Below are positions 16,401 to 22,910 of a DNA stretch of 31,237 nucleotides, one piece after another. Within the stretch, counting starts at the first letter, position 1. Every line of letters starts with the position of its first letter. Origin of the DNA: an uncultured Mollicutes bacterium (GTDB taxonomy: Bacteria; Bacillota_I; Bacilli_A; RFN20; CAG-826); assembly GCA_900545015.1 (NCBI GenBank), contig UQXJ01000014.1, forward strand, positions 1 to 31,237. The letters are read 5' to 3'. The notes beneath the pieces were generated by a model. It was not told where the DNA came from. It saw only the letters and a list, made by a program, of their open reading frames with translations, and searched no databases. The position numbers were made by a program, and so were the translations under genes.

Positions 16401-17029
16401 GCTCTTTCTTTATATGCTTTTACTTTGTCCCATGGTACAAGTTTTTTCCATTCTTCATCAGCAAGGAATTCAACGTTTTGAATTTCGTGTGATGTTCTAA
16501 ATCCATCAAAGAAATGGCAGACTGGGTATTCAGCATCAATTGCGATTAAGTGAGCTAATGATGATAAATCTGCTACTTCTTGTACTGAATCTGAACAAAG
16601 CATTGCGATTCCGCTTTGTCTAATTGCATAAACGTCTTGGTGATCACCGAAAATTGAAAGTGATCTAGTAGCAAGTGATCTTGCACTAACGTGCATAACT
16701 GCTGGTAATAATTCACCACACCATTTATAGATGTTTGGGATCATTAAAAGAAGACCTTGGCTTGCTGTATAAGTTGTTGCTAATGCACCACCTGTTAAAG
16801 CGCCGTGTAAAGCACCACTAGCACCTGCTTCACTTTGCATTTCACAAACTTTTACTGTGCTATTGAAGAAGTTTTTCTTTCCTTGTGAAGCGTAAATGTC
16901 AACATAATTTGCCATTGGTGAAGATGGAGTGATTGGGTAAATTGCAGCTATTTCTGTGAAGTTATAACTCATTAAAGCAGCTGCTGTATTTCCATCGACA
17001 CTAAGCATTGTCTTTTTGATTTCTGCCAT
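13460..17029 (-). CDS. nifJ: Pyruvate:ferredoxin (flavodoxin) oxidoreductase, single-chain
   Basis: 1189 residues, full length for the fused homodimeric enzyme. In order: the N-terminal pyrimidine-binding domain ('FTEIAAIYPITPSSPMA'), the gamma domain, a ferredoxin domain with two CxxCxxCxxxC clusters ('CIQCNNCAFVCP' near residue 695 and 'CVGCGLCVKEC' near 750), the proximal-cluster Cys pair in 'GACAGCGETPYYN', and the thiamine diphosphate site ('GGDGWAYDIGYGGLDH' near 985 with 'NTGGQASKSSQTG' near 1020). It oxidises pyruvate to acetyl-CoA and CO2 and reduces ferredoxin or flavodoxin, which implies anaerobic metabolism. It is monocistronic with its own promoter and terminator. Codons are less AT-biased than in neighbours, consistent with high expression. 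The AGGAG box lies about 14 nt from ATG 17029, somewhat far. Confidence 0.97.
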   Translation of the reverse strand: MAEIKKTMLSVDGNTAAALMSYNFTEIAAIYPITPSSPMANYVDIYASQGKKNFFNSTVKVCEMQSEAGASGALHGALTGGALATTYTASQGLLLMIPNIYKWCGELLPAVMHVSARSLATRSLSIFGDHQDVYAIRQSGIAMLCSDSVQEVADLSSLAHLIAIDAEYPVCHFFDGFRTSHEIQNVEFLADEEWKKLVPWDKVKAYKERALNPHGHAVTKGGAENDDIYFQGREAQNKHFNNVLPVAEKYFKKVSELTGREYAPFVYYGAKDATKVIIAMGSVNETAYEVVTDLMNKGEKVGMVRVHLYRPFSAKHLVSVLPKTVKEIAVLDRSKEAGSVGEALFEDVSTALTLEGVTGVKLIGGRYGLSSKDTQPKHIKSVFDFMLSGKEHHDFTVGINDDVTFLSIPVDENYEVKHTYTACLFYGLGSDGTVGANKSSVKIIGDATHQYAQAYFAYDSRKSGGVTRSHLRFGKDPIHSTYYVEHASFISCSLDTYVFRFDMLKNLSNGGTFLLNTDMDDAKLIASLPNRVKYQLATKKAKFYVIDANKIALEIGMGRHTNTILQSAFFYLNPQIMPYEEANAWMKKLALKTYGRKGQEVVELNYKAIDKGTEGLREVKVDPEWAKLPFTRERAVTGDDYFDSYVDVINTLDGYDLPTSKFTEYGLLDGSMREDVTYLEQRGIADRVPLWNKDYCIQCNNCAFVCPHATIRPFLLTDEEVNNAPEGLSELVCDAKGPATVKGYKYVIQVSPKNCVGCGLCVKECLANQTAQKLGNDHFALKLVEAKSQFDKEKFATYLYKHTEYKTDKFPLTTVKGAAFLMPYMEVSGACAGCGETPYYNLLSRLFGKDLMISNATGCSSIYCGSTPLTPFVNDKNHEGPAWANSLFEDNAENGYGMRLATDYKLANIARIFNAALESETVEESLKDLIKSYLANVKNKEEVRKLLPALVQGVKDSKDEAVKEVLNYEKDLLDKSVWIVGGDGWAYDIGYGGLDHVLASEDDINVLCLDTEVYSNTGGQASKSSQTGQIAQFTASGKKTAKKNLALMAMAYGNVYVAQIALGANPMAAIKAFKEAESYNGPSLIIAYAPCINQGIKGGMVNSIEVEKEAVACGYFTTFRYDPRLVAEGKPGLQIDCKEPDFTKVRDFIMKETRYAQLPKINPTECEALFEKNVENCKLRWERIKKFGL

Positions 17030-17064
17030 AATAAAAATTTATTCTCCTTATTTATTACGAGATT

Positions 17065-17093
17065 ATTATATAACTTTAAAATTTAAGAGTTAA
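17065..17093 (-). promoter_or_regulatory. Promoter of the PFOR gene
   Basis: On the minus strand TTAACT (17093-17088, 4 of 6 match to TTGACA), a 17-nt spacer, then a perfect TATAAT (17070-17065). Transcription should begin near 17058. The -35 element lies in a short tandem repeat (two copies of AGAGTTAA on the plus strand), which could offer alternative -35 sites. Confidence 0.65.
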
Positions 17094-17199
17094 GAGTTAA
17101 ATTTAGGCAAAAACACGATAATAAAAATTGTTGAAATTTTAACTTAAAAATTAATGCAATAATTTTTTTATTTTGTTTGCAAAAATAGGATTTTAATGG

Positions 17200-17277
17200 C
17201 TAAAAAATGATAAATAAAAAAGAATTTTAGTTTTATATTTACTTAATATAAATAAAAGATAGATTTATCATTTTTAG
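17200..17277. repeat. Nested inverted repeat upstream of the MgtC-family gene
   Basis: The outer arms CTAAAAAATGATAAAT (17200-17215) and GATTTATCATTTTTAG (17262-17277) pair over about 15 bp with one bulged A. Inside, TTTATATT (17232-17239) pairs with AATATAAA (17245-17252) around TACTT. It is nearly all A-T. It could be a regulator-binding site or a weak bidirectional terminator; no function can be read from the sequence. Confidence 0.5.
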
Positions 17278-17332
17278 TCTTTTAAATGGATGCTTTTCAT
17301 TATACAATATCCCCAGCGAGGAAAATATCAAA

Positions 17333-18142
17333 ATGAATTATTTTTTAAAATTTTTAGACACCACAAAAGACCCCCTTGCCACTGGTCAAGTATTAACCAT
17401 AGATAAAGAAATTACTAAGTTCTTTAATAGTCTTTTCGGAGGAAATGGATGGGGAAACCTTATCTTCATTTTCATCTCAATGGTTCTTTGCGTAATTCTT
17501 GTTGGAATTATCGGATACCAAAGAGAAGTCCAAGGACATAATGCTGGTTTTAGAACTCATATTCTTGTCGGATTAGGCTCATGTCTTATCATGATTCTTT
17601 CTCTTTATTCAATCGGCTATTCAGCAGATAAATTTGAAACAATGAGACTTGCTGCTAGCATTCCACCTGGAATTGGTTTTATTGGCGCTGGTGTTATCAT
17701 TAAAACACGTACAAGTATTAAAGGTTTAACAACTGCTGCTACTTTATGGATTTCAATGGCAATCGGACTTGCTTGTGGAAGTGGAAATCTTGTTATTGCA
17801 GTTCTTGGAAGTATTTTTACTTATCTTTGCTTATTCGTATTTTATAGATTTGAAATTCACGCAGGTAAAAAAGTATCAAAATTAAATATTTATCTTCCTC
17901 TTGAATCCAAAATCACATTCGATCAAATCTTAGATGTCTTAACTGTTTATTCTTATAATATTAAGTGCTACTACTTTAGAACAGTATCTTATGAAGAAGG
18001 CGAAGCATTAATGTTCACAGTTGAATTTAACAATTGCTACAAAGAGCCACTTGAAATGATGTGTAGAGATCTTTCAATCAAATTGAACCCATTAAAATGT
18101 TCATTTGAAGTTCCTGAAAAGCATCAAAAAACGTCTGAATAA
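17333..18142 (+). CDS. MgtC/SapB-family inner-membrane protein
   Basis: 269 residues. After a 40-residue N-terminal segment there are about five membrane helices with the family signature: 'GIIGYQREVQGHNAGFRTHILVGLGS' (the R-E and AG-RTH motifs), 'IPPGIGFIGAGVIIK' and 'IKGLTTAATLWISMAIGLACGSG'. The C-terminal 80 residues form a soluble ACT-like domain, as in the longer MgtC/YhiD members. The family is linked to Mg2+ limitation and membrane potential in pathogens, but the biochemical role in Firmicutes is not settled. The start is supported by GAGGAAAA about 8 nt upstream. The gene is monocistronic, followed by a clear terminator. Confidence 0.9.
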   Translation: MNYFLKFLDTTKDPLATGQVLTIDKEITKFFNSLFGGNGWGNLIFIFISMVLCVILVGIIGYQREVQGHNAGFRTHILVGLGSCLIMILSLYSIGYSADKFETMRLAASIPPGIGFIGAGVIIKTRTSIKGLTTAATLWISMAIGLACGSGNLVIAVLGSIFTYLCLFVFYRFEIHAGKKVSKLNIYLPLESKITFDQILDVLTVYSYNIKCYYFRTVSYEEGEALMFTVEFNNCYKEPLEMMCRDLSIKLNPLKCSFEVPEKHQKTSE

Positions 18143-18160
18143 TTGGTAAAATTTCTTCTT

Positions 18161-18188
18161 AAAGTTGAGCTAAAGACTCAACTTTTTT
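18161..18188 (+). terminator. Intrinsic terminator of the MgtC-family gene
   Basis: AAAGTTGAG (18161-18169), loop CTAAAGA, CTCAACTTT (18177-18185), then further T. The stem is 9 bp and perfect. It begins 18 bp after the stop codon. Confidence 0.9.
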
Positions 18189-18269
18189 GTTGCCTATATT
18201 TGCTCATCTTAAGCAAAAAGCTTTGCAATAATGCATTTTTATTCTTTTTTATTTATATTTACCATAAAT

Positions 18270-18301
18270 AAAAGTGAGTCATCTATTTAGACAGCTCACT
18301 T
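18270..18301 (-). terminator. Probable terminator of the six-helix membrane protein gene
   Basis: On the minus strand AAGTGAG (18301-18295) pairs with CTCACTT (18278-18272), with a short inner stem TCT/AGA, followed by TTATTTA. The outer stem is 7 bp and perfect; the T tract is interrupted. It lies 15 bp past the stop codon. Confidence 0.65.
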
Positions 18302-18315
18302 CCGCAATAATTAAA

Positions 18316-18957
18316 TTATTCTTCAGTTGTATCAATATCAATTTCATCTTTATCTTTAACAGATTCTTCGATTAATCCGATATCTTCCATCAATCCTTTT
18401 TCTTTATTTATAATGTAAGCTAATAATATTCCTAGATAAAATAAATAAAGTACAATGCTCACAATATCTAAGTCTCCTAAACGAATAGGTGCTCCGGATA
18501 CGTCAAACGCTAAACTTAAAAGTAGAATCAAAGCGAAGATTCCAAAGAATAAATATTCTAATTTTCTAAGTGTTTTATTTTGAACAAAAAATGAAATAAC
18601 ATAAATTGTAATCATTGCAACGCTTCCAACTAAGCTAAAAATCGCAATAACCCAAGCTGTAGGTCCAAAGAAACTTGAATTTCCTCTAATTATAAAAATG
18701 TAATGAACAAACATTAAAAAAGGAAATAAAACAACGCTTAAAAGATTTAAAACTCTTTTAAAAGAAATAGGTATCTTTTTATTAAAAAACACTTCAATAA
18801 TTCCAACTGCTAAATAATATAAAGATAAAAGAAATCCTATTACGCCTAGAATTTGCATGCCACTATTTGATTGCAAATAATTTAAATACAAAAGAAATAA
18901 AATTGAACCAAAAATAATTGATAAAAATGGTTTAAACATTTCACATAACTTTTTCAT
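18316..18957 (-). CDS. Six-helix membrane protein of unknown function
   Basis: 213 residues. About six hydrophobic helices can be seen, near residues 10-29, 34-57, 67-90, 98-124, 132-150 and 160-182, joined by short loops. The C-terminal 30 residues are acidic and probably cytoplasmic ('EESVKDKDEIDIDTTEE'). No catalytic or binding motif is visible and I do not recognise the family. AGGAG about 9 nt before ATG 18957 supports the start, and an extended -10 promoter is directly upstream. It is transcribed alone. Confidence 0.75.
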   Translation of the reverse strand: MKKLCEMFKPFLSIIFGSILFLLYLNYLQSNSGMQILGVIGFLLSLYYLAVGIIEVFFNKKIPISFKRVLNLLSVVLFPFLMFVHYIFIIRGNSSFFGPTAWVIAIFSLVGSVAMITIYVISFFVQNKTLRKLEYLFFGIFALILLLSLAFDVSGAPIRLGDLDIVSIVLYLFYLGILLAYIINKEKGLMEDIGLIEESVKDKDEIDIDTTEE

Positions 18958-18978
18958 ATGTTTTCGCTCCTTTTTTTC

Positions 18979-18987
18979 ATTATATCA
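18979..18987 (-). promoter_or_regulatory. Extended -10 promoter of the six-helix membrane protein gene
   Basis: On the minus strand TGATATAAT (18987-18979) is a perfect extended -10 element (TGnTATAAT). No good -35 is seen 17 nt upstream, which is usual for extended -10 promoters. Confidence 0.6.
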
Positions 18988-19050
18988 AACACACAAAAAA
19001 GTATTAGATTTTTTAAAAATATTTTTTATCTAAAAAGTATTAAGATTGAT

Positions 19051-20148
19051 CTAAAAAAGATTCGAGAAATTAATATCACCTATGATTTTATAAAACTTAT
19101 CTAAATATTTAAATCTATTAGCTTCATAAATGTAGAGTCTCGATTTTACTTTTAAACAATCATCTATAAAAAAAGGCTCAGTGTTTTCTGCCATTTCATT
19201 TCCCCGTTCAGTGAATTCTAACTCATCTAAATAATCTATAGTTTTTGCTACTTCATTTTCCTTTTCAACCTTATAAACATCGCAATTATCTTCTCCATAA
19301 GTTACAAAAGAATAAGCATTTACATATGGATTATTTATTTTTGTTGAACCAGGAATTTTTTCTATGTGATAAAAGCAATCATCTCCATAAATAAATCCAT
19401 TAACAATTTTTAAATTATAAAAATTCAATTCATCATAAAAAGTAATATTTTCGTGCCATCCTCCTGGAGGAACATTTTCTTCAGTTTCTACAATCATGGC
19501 TTTTGAAAGTAAATAATTATTACAATTAATTAAGTCTTTTTTATTATTTGTATAACAAATTTCATTAAAAGATCCTGGCGATATCCCATTATATCCATTT
19601 TCAAATCTTACTTTTTTAATATCATTAAATTTTAGATCTTTCATCCAAGGAAAAGCTTTTGAAATATCATAACGATATTTATCATATTTATTTGATTCAT
19701 TATCACAAACAATTTTAATTTTTGATTTAATTCCATTGTAAGAGAAATTTAAATCGTATGTTCCTCGTCTTCTAAAACAAACTTTATAAACTGGTTGTTC
19801 ATTTTCTACACTTATGTAATAAAATTCAGCATATTTTGTGTAATATACGCCATCATCGTTTTCACAGGCTCCATAGCAATCATCAAAAGCAATTTTATCA
19901 CCAGTAAAATATGCATTTTTTGATTTATTTGAAACTGGATTTATAGCTAATTTATATTGCTTTAATGTATTTACATAATAAATCAATTCATTTTTTTCAT
20001 TATATTCAAAAGGACACTCAAATTCTTTGCCTTCATTAAGAAGCGTAAGATTACTATCAATTTGAATTATCTTCTCATTAATTGTTGAACAAGACGATAG
20101 CAAGCAAGTACTTAATAGCATTATTACAATTGTTTTCTTAAATCTCAT
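19051..20148 (-). CDS. Lipoprotein of unknown function
   Basis: 365 residues. It has a lipoprotein signal peptide, MRFKKTIVIMLLSTCLLSSC, with the lipidated Cys at residue 20. The mature part is rich in Asn, Tyr, Lys and Glu, has several Cys (for example 'DDCYGACENDDG' and 'IDDCLKVKS'), and looks largely beta-stranded, with no catalytic motif I can recognise. GGAGCGAGCTA before ATG 20148 contains the ribosome binding site. It follows, 38 bp downstream, another lipoprotein gene on the same strand; the two are probably cotranscribed. No function is assigned. Confidence 0.75.
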   Translation of the reverse strand: MRFKKTIVIMLLSTCLLSSCSTINEKIIQIDSNLTLLNEGKEFECPFEYNEKNELIYYVNTLKQYKLAINPVSNKSKNAYFTGDKIAFDDCYGACENDDGVYYTKYAEFYYISVENEQPVYKVCFRRRGTYDLNFSYNGIKSKIKIVCDNESNKYDKYRYDISKAFPWMKDLKFNDIKKVRFENGYNGISPGSFNEICYTNNKKDLINCNNYLLSKAMIVETEENVPPGGWHENITFYDELNFYNLKIVNGFIYGDDCFYHIEKIPGSTKINNPYVNAYSFVTYGEDNCDVYKVEKENEVAKTIDYLDELEFTERGNEMAENTEPFFIDDCLKVKSRLYIYEANRFKYLDKFYKIIGDINFSNLF

Positions 20149-20186
20149 TAGCTCGCTCCTTTTTCACAATTAAAATTTATATCTAT

Positions 20187-20633
20187 TCATAAATTTATTG
20201 AAGTTATTTGATTTATGATTTCATCAGAAACTTTATTAACACTTCTATAGCTTTTTTCTTTTTCATTTGTTCCTGCATAAATAAAACGATCTTTATATCT
20301 TATATAAAATAACGTTGATAAATCTTCTTTATTTATTGATAAATCAGTTTCTAAATGAATACAAACTGCATCAGTTTCTTTATTATACGAGGAAGAATAA
20401 TCATTAAAAATTTCTTTATCAATATTAAAATCAACTAGTACATAATCACAATAAAAAATAGAATAATATTTTTTATCTACTGACCAAGCTGCACTTTGAT
20501 AGATACTCGAACTTACTGACATTTTAGAAATATTAGTAATATCAAAACTAGTAATATCCTTAAAAGAATATGCTGATTGACTACAACTCGCTAAAAGAAA
20601 TGAAAAAATTATAAAAGGAATCATTCTTTTCAT
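20187..20633 (-). CDS. Small lipoprotein of unknown function
   Basis: 148 residues from ATG 20633. An in-frame TTG at 20648 would add five residues, but the promoter -10 box lies between them. The signal peptide runs to the lipobox LLASC with Cys17. The remaining 130 residues are polar, with many Ser, Tyr and Asp; no family is recognised. There is no Shine-Dalgarno sequence, and TATAAT ends 6 nt before the ATG, so the message may be leaderless. It is the first gene of a likely two-lipoprotein operon. Confidence 0.7.
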   Translation of the reverse strand: MKRMIPFIIFSFLLASCSQSAYSFKDITSFDITNISKMSVSSSIYQSAAWSVDKKYYSIFYCDYVLVDFNIDKEIFNDYSSSYNKETDAVCIHLETDLSINKEDLSTLFYIRYKDRFIYAGTNEKEKSYRSVNKVSDEIINQITSINL

Positions 20634-20639
20634 ATTTTT

Positions 20640-20645
20640 ATTATA
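20640..20645 (-). promoter_or_regulatory. -10 box directly before the small lipoprotein gene
   Basis: TATAAT on the minus strand (20645-20640) is followed by six bases and ATG 20633. No convincing -35 is present at 17 nt. The placement predicts initiation at or beside the A of the ATG. Confidence 0.45.
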
Positions 20646-20648
20646 CAA

Positions 20649-21201
20649 AATCTAATAATAAAAAAACTTTCTTTTTTAAAAACATGCTTTTTGCATTTTT
20701 CTAGACATTGAAATTTAAATAATACGATTATCATCGTAAATTCTATAAAAATTCTTGTAGTATAATGATGTTGTATAATAAGTTAATTTAATTCTTTATA
20801 ATAACTAAATAAATTAAGTCTTAAGAAATTCAACAATCAAACTAAGCTTTTATTTTTTGCACTTAAATGCAAAAACTTTTTATTTAAAACTAAATATAAA
20901 AGAATTTGTGAGTTATTATCATTTAAAAAGTTTCTTAATATCTTTAATTTCCTATACTATATTTTCGCTTCATGTTCCTCGATTGAAATCCTAAAAATAA
21001 AATAATGAAAGATTCTAGTTCCGTAAAAGACAATCTGATAAATATAGGGTTTTCTAAGCCTAGTCTCTCCATATATAAATTTTTGTGTTCTAAAAGATTG
21101 CGATTTATTGCTTTTAGTATTAAATTTTTACTTCATCGGTTGAGAACTTTGCGGTTGAATTTCTAATAATTTATAGTATATACAACAAATGAGGTAATAA
21201 T
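20649..21201. other. 553-bp gene-poor region upstream of the ABC ATPase gene
   Basis: No convincing protein gene. Elements seen: a perfect 6-bp palindrome TACGAT-TATC-ATCGTA (20723-20738); TATAAT at 20761-20766; a hairpin TTTTTGCA (20854-20861) against TGCAAAAA (20868-20875) followed by CTTTTT, which could end a transcript of about 110 nt; a hairpin CTAAAAG/CTTTTAG near 21091-21117; and the ABC ATPase promoter at the right end. A 53-codon frame at 21005-21166 lacks a ribosome binding site. None of the common RNA families (tmRNA, SRP, RNase P, T-box) is recognisable. Confidence 0.5.
21137..21182 (+). promoter_or_regulatory. Promoter of the ABC ATPase gene with direct repeats
   Basis: TTGAAT (21155-21160), a 16-nt spacer and TATATA (21177-21182) precede the gene. 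The -35 box lies inside one of two direct repeats CGGTTGA (21137-21143 and 21152-21158), 15 bp apart, which suggests a regulator binding site. Confidence 0.5.
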
Positions 21202-22428
21202 ATGTCTAAAGGTAATTTTAAAGAAAAACTAAAAAGTATTTTTCAATCAAAAAAACGTAAAGAAGCTAAAATCGAATCTTTAATAGAACAAAAAGAAGAT
21301 AAAAAGATAATCAAAAAGGAATTTGATCCTAATTTGAAATTTGATGATAATGCTTATGTATCTTTAAGACACATCTATAAAACTTACGATAATAATGTTA
21401 CTGCTGTAAGTGATTTTAATATTGATATCAATAAACACGAATTTATTGTATTTGTTGGTCCTTCTGGATGTGGAAAGTCAACAACATTAAGAATGATTGC
21501 TGGACTTGAAGAGATCACAAAAGGTGAATTATATATTGATAAAGTATTCTCAAATGACTTAGCTCCAAAAGATAGAAATATCGCAATGGTCTTCCAAAAT
21601 TATGCATTGTATCCACATATGACTGTTTATGATAATTTAGCATTTTCCCTTAAAATGGCGCATAAGAATAAGCAAGAAATTGAAGAAAAAGTTTTAAAAG
21701 CTGCGAAAATATTGCAAATTGAAGAATATTTAAATAGAAAGCCAAGAGCTCTTTCTGGTGGTCAAAGACAAAGAGTTGCTTTAGGTAGAGCAATAGTTAG
21801 AGATGCAAAAGTTTTCTTAATGGATGAACCTTTAAGTAACTTAGATGCTAAGCTTAGAATCCAAATGAGAACTGAAATCATTAAACTTCACGATGCTTTA
21901 AAAGCTACAACAATTTACGTTACCCACGATCAAACTGAAGCTATGACTATGGCTACAAGAATTGTCATCATGAATAAAGGTTATATTCAACAAATCGGTA
22001 CTCCTATTGAGATTTATAATAATCCAGCAAACACTTTCGTCGCATCATTTATTGGTGCACCAGCAATGAATTTATTTGATGTTACGTTTGATAATGGATT
22101 AGTCACCTTTGAAGATAAACACCAAATTAGATTAAACGAAAAGATATACGAAAATCTAACATTTGATAAAGAGATAACTATCGGAATTAGACCTGAAGAC
22201 ATCGAATTAACTTTTGAAAGAAAAGACAGTAATTCATTAGAATTAGAAATCAAAGTTACCGAGTTAATGGGACACGAATATTACGTTCATACAGATATTA
22301 ACGGAATAGATGTCATTGCTAAAGTGCCAGTTGATAAAATTATCAGCGCACACGAAATTATCTATTTAAATTTCAACCAAAATAAATTGCACTTCTTTAA
22401 CAAAGAAACAGGATTAAGAATTAAGTAA
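21202..22428 (+). CDS. Orphan sugar ABC transporter ATPase (MsmX/MalK/UgpC type)
   Basis: 408 residues. The ATPase core begins near residue 52: Walker A GPSGCGKS at 86-93, Q-loop 'FQNYALYPHMTVYDN', signature LSGGQRQR at 184-191, Walker B 'FLMDEPLSNLDAKLR', and H-loop 'YVTHDQTEAMTMA'. A regulatory TOBE-type domain occupies the last 120 residues. This matches the shared ATPases that power several CUT1 sugar importers. No permease or binding-protein gene is adjacent, so it is probably a multitask subunit. Oddly, it carries an extra N-terminal stretch of about 50 highly charged residues (Lys/Glu-rich); family members are usually 360-375 residues. GAGGTAATAAT before ATG 21202 confirms the long form's start. 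Confidence 0.92.
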   Translation: MSKGNFKEKLKSIFQSKKRKEAKIESLIEQKEDKKIIKKEFDPNLKFDDNAYVSLRHIYKTYDNNVTAVSDFNIDINKHEFIVFVGPSGCGKSTTLRMIAGLEEITKGELYIDKVFSNDLAPKDRNIAMVFQNYALYPHMTVYDNLAFSLKMAHKNKQEIEEKVLKAAKILQIEEYLNRKPRALSGGQRQRVALGRAIVRDAKVFLMDEPLSNLDAKLRIQMRTEIIKLHDALKATTIYVTHDQTEAMTMATRIVIMNKGYIQQIGTPIEIYNNPANTFVASFIGAPAMNLFDVTFDNGLVTFEDKHQIRLNEKIYENLTFDKEITIGIRPEDIELTFERKDSNSLELEIKVTELMGHEYYVHTDINGIDVIAKVPVDKIISAHEIIYLNFNQNKLHFFNKETGLRIK

Positions 22429-22910
22429 TGGGTTTAAGAGATTTAATAGTTAGAAAATTATATAGCGTAAAAAATTTAAAGAAGAGAGTTAACGATGTTA
22501 ATTCTCTTTATGCATTTTGTGAAACCTATAAAGACATAAATGGAGAGATTGATTCATTGCCTGAATACATTCAACACATCTATAAAGTTACATGTTTTTT
22601 AGCAGAATCAATGAACAATTCAATCATTAACTTCTTCTTCTCTGATTATCATATTTATAAAGATGATCTATTAAAATCATTAAAATATTGCAAGATGGAT
22701 GAGCTAATTCCTCTTTATAATGATGCATATACTACATTTGGCAAAACGGAAATTGATTATGGCATGCCTTTAAATGACTTTAAAAATTCTTTAACTACCA
22801 TGCAAAAAAGAAGTCTCGAAATTTATGATGAAGACCTAGTAAAAATAGATGGTTATAATCACCATCTATATGAGTCGCTAAATAAATTCTTGTTATCTAA
22901 ATTAGAATAA
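22428..22910 (+). CDS. DUF4375 (DMP19-like) domain protein, function unknown
   Basis: 160 residues. The ATG shares its A with the last base of the ATPase stop codon (TAATG), and there is no separate ribosome binding site, so translation should be coupled. The central part 'LPEYIQHIYKVTCFLAES' followed by 'NNSIINFFFSD' and 'LLKSLKYCKMDELIPLYNDAY' resembles the DUF4375 pattern (LPxxxxxLYxxxxLxxExxNGGxxQFFxNxxG). The usual Gly-Gly and Asn are not all conserved. It is soluble with no signal peptide. Its stop codon abuts the stop of the convergent RDD gene. The coupling to the ATPase hints at a related role, but none is known. Confidence 0.65.
   Translation: MGLRDLIVRKLYSVKNLKKRVNDVNSLYAFCETYKDINGEIDSLPEYIQHIYKVTCFLAESMNNSIINFFFSDYHIYKDDLLKSLKYCKMDELIPLYNDAYTTFGKTEIDYGMPLNDFKNSLTTMQKRSLEIYDEDLVKIDGYNHHLYESLNKFLLSKLE

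Larger units (their letters stand above)
17030..17332. other. Divergent promoter region between PFOR and MgtC-family genes
   Basis: It contains the PFOR promoter on the minus strand (17093-17065), a Rex-like imperfect palindrome TTGTTGAAATTTTAACTT at 17128-17145, a nested inverted repeat (17200-17277), and a -10-like TATACAAT at 17301-17308 for the MgtC-family gene, whose GAGGAAAA ribosome binding site precedes ATG 17333. No open frame of note is present on either strand. Confidence 0.55.

Noticed and set aside
20949..20978. Minus-strand ATG with GAGG three bases upstream in the intergenic region
   Set aside because: The frame closes after about nine codons and the spacing is too short; no sign of a leader-peptide attenuator around it.
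21005..21166. 53-codon plus-strand frame before the ABC ATPase gene
   Set aside because: No ribosome binding site; it uses codons rare in neighbouring genes (CGG, CGA, CTG, CTC) and runs into the ATPase promoter.
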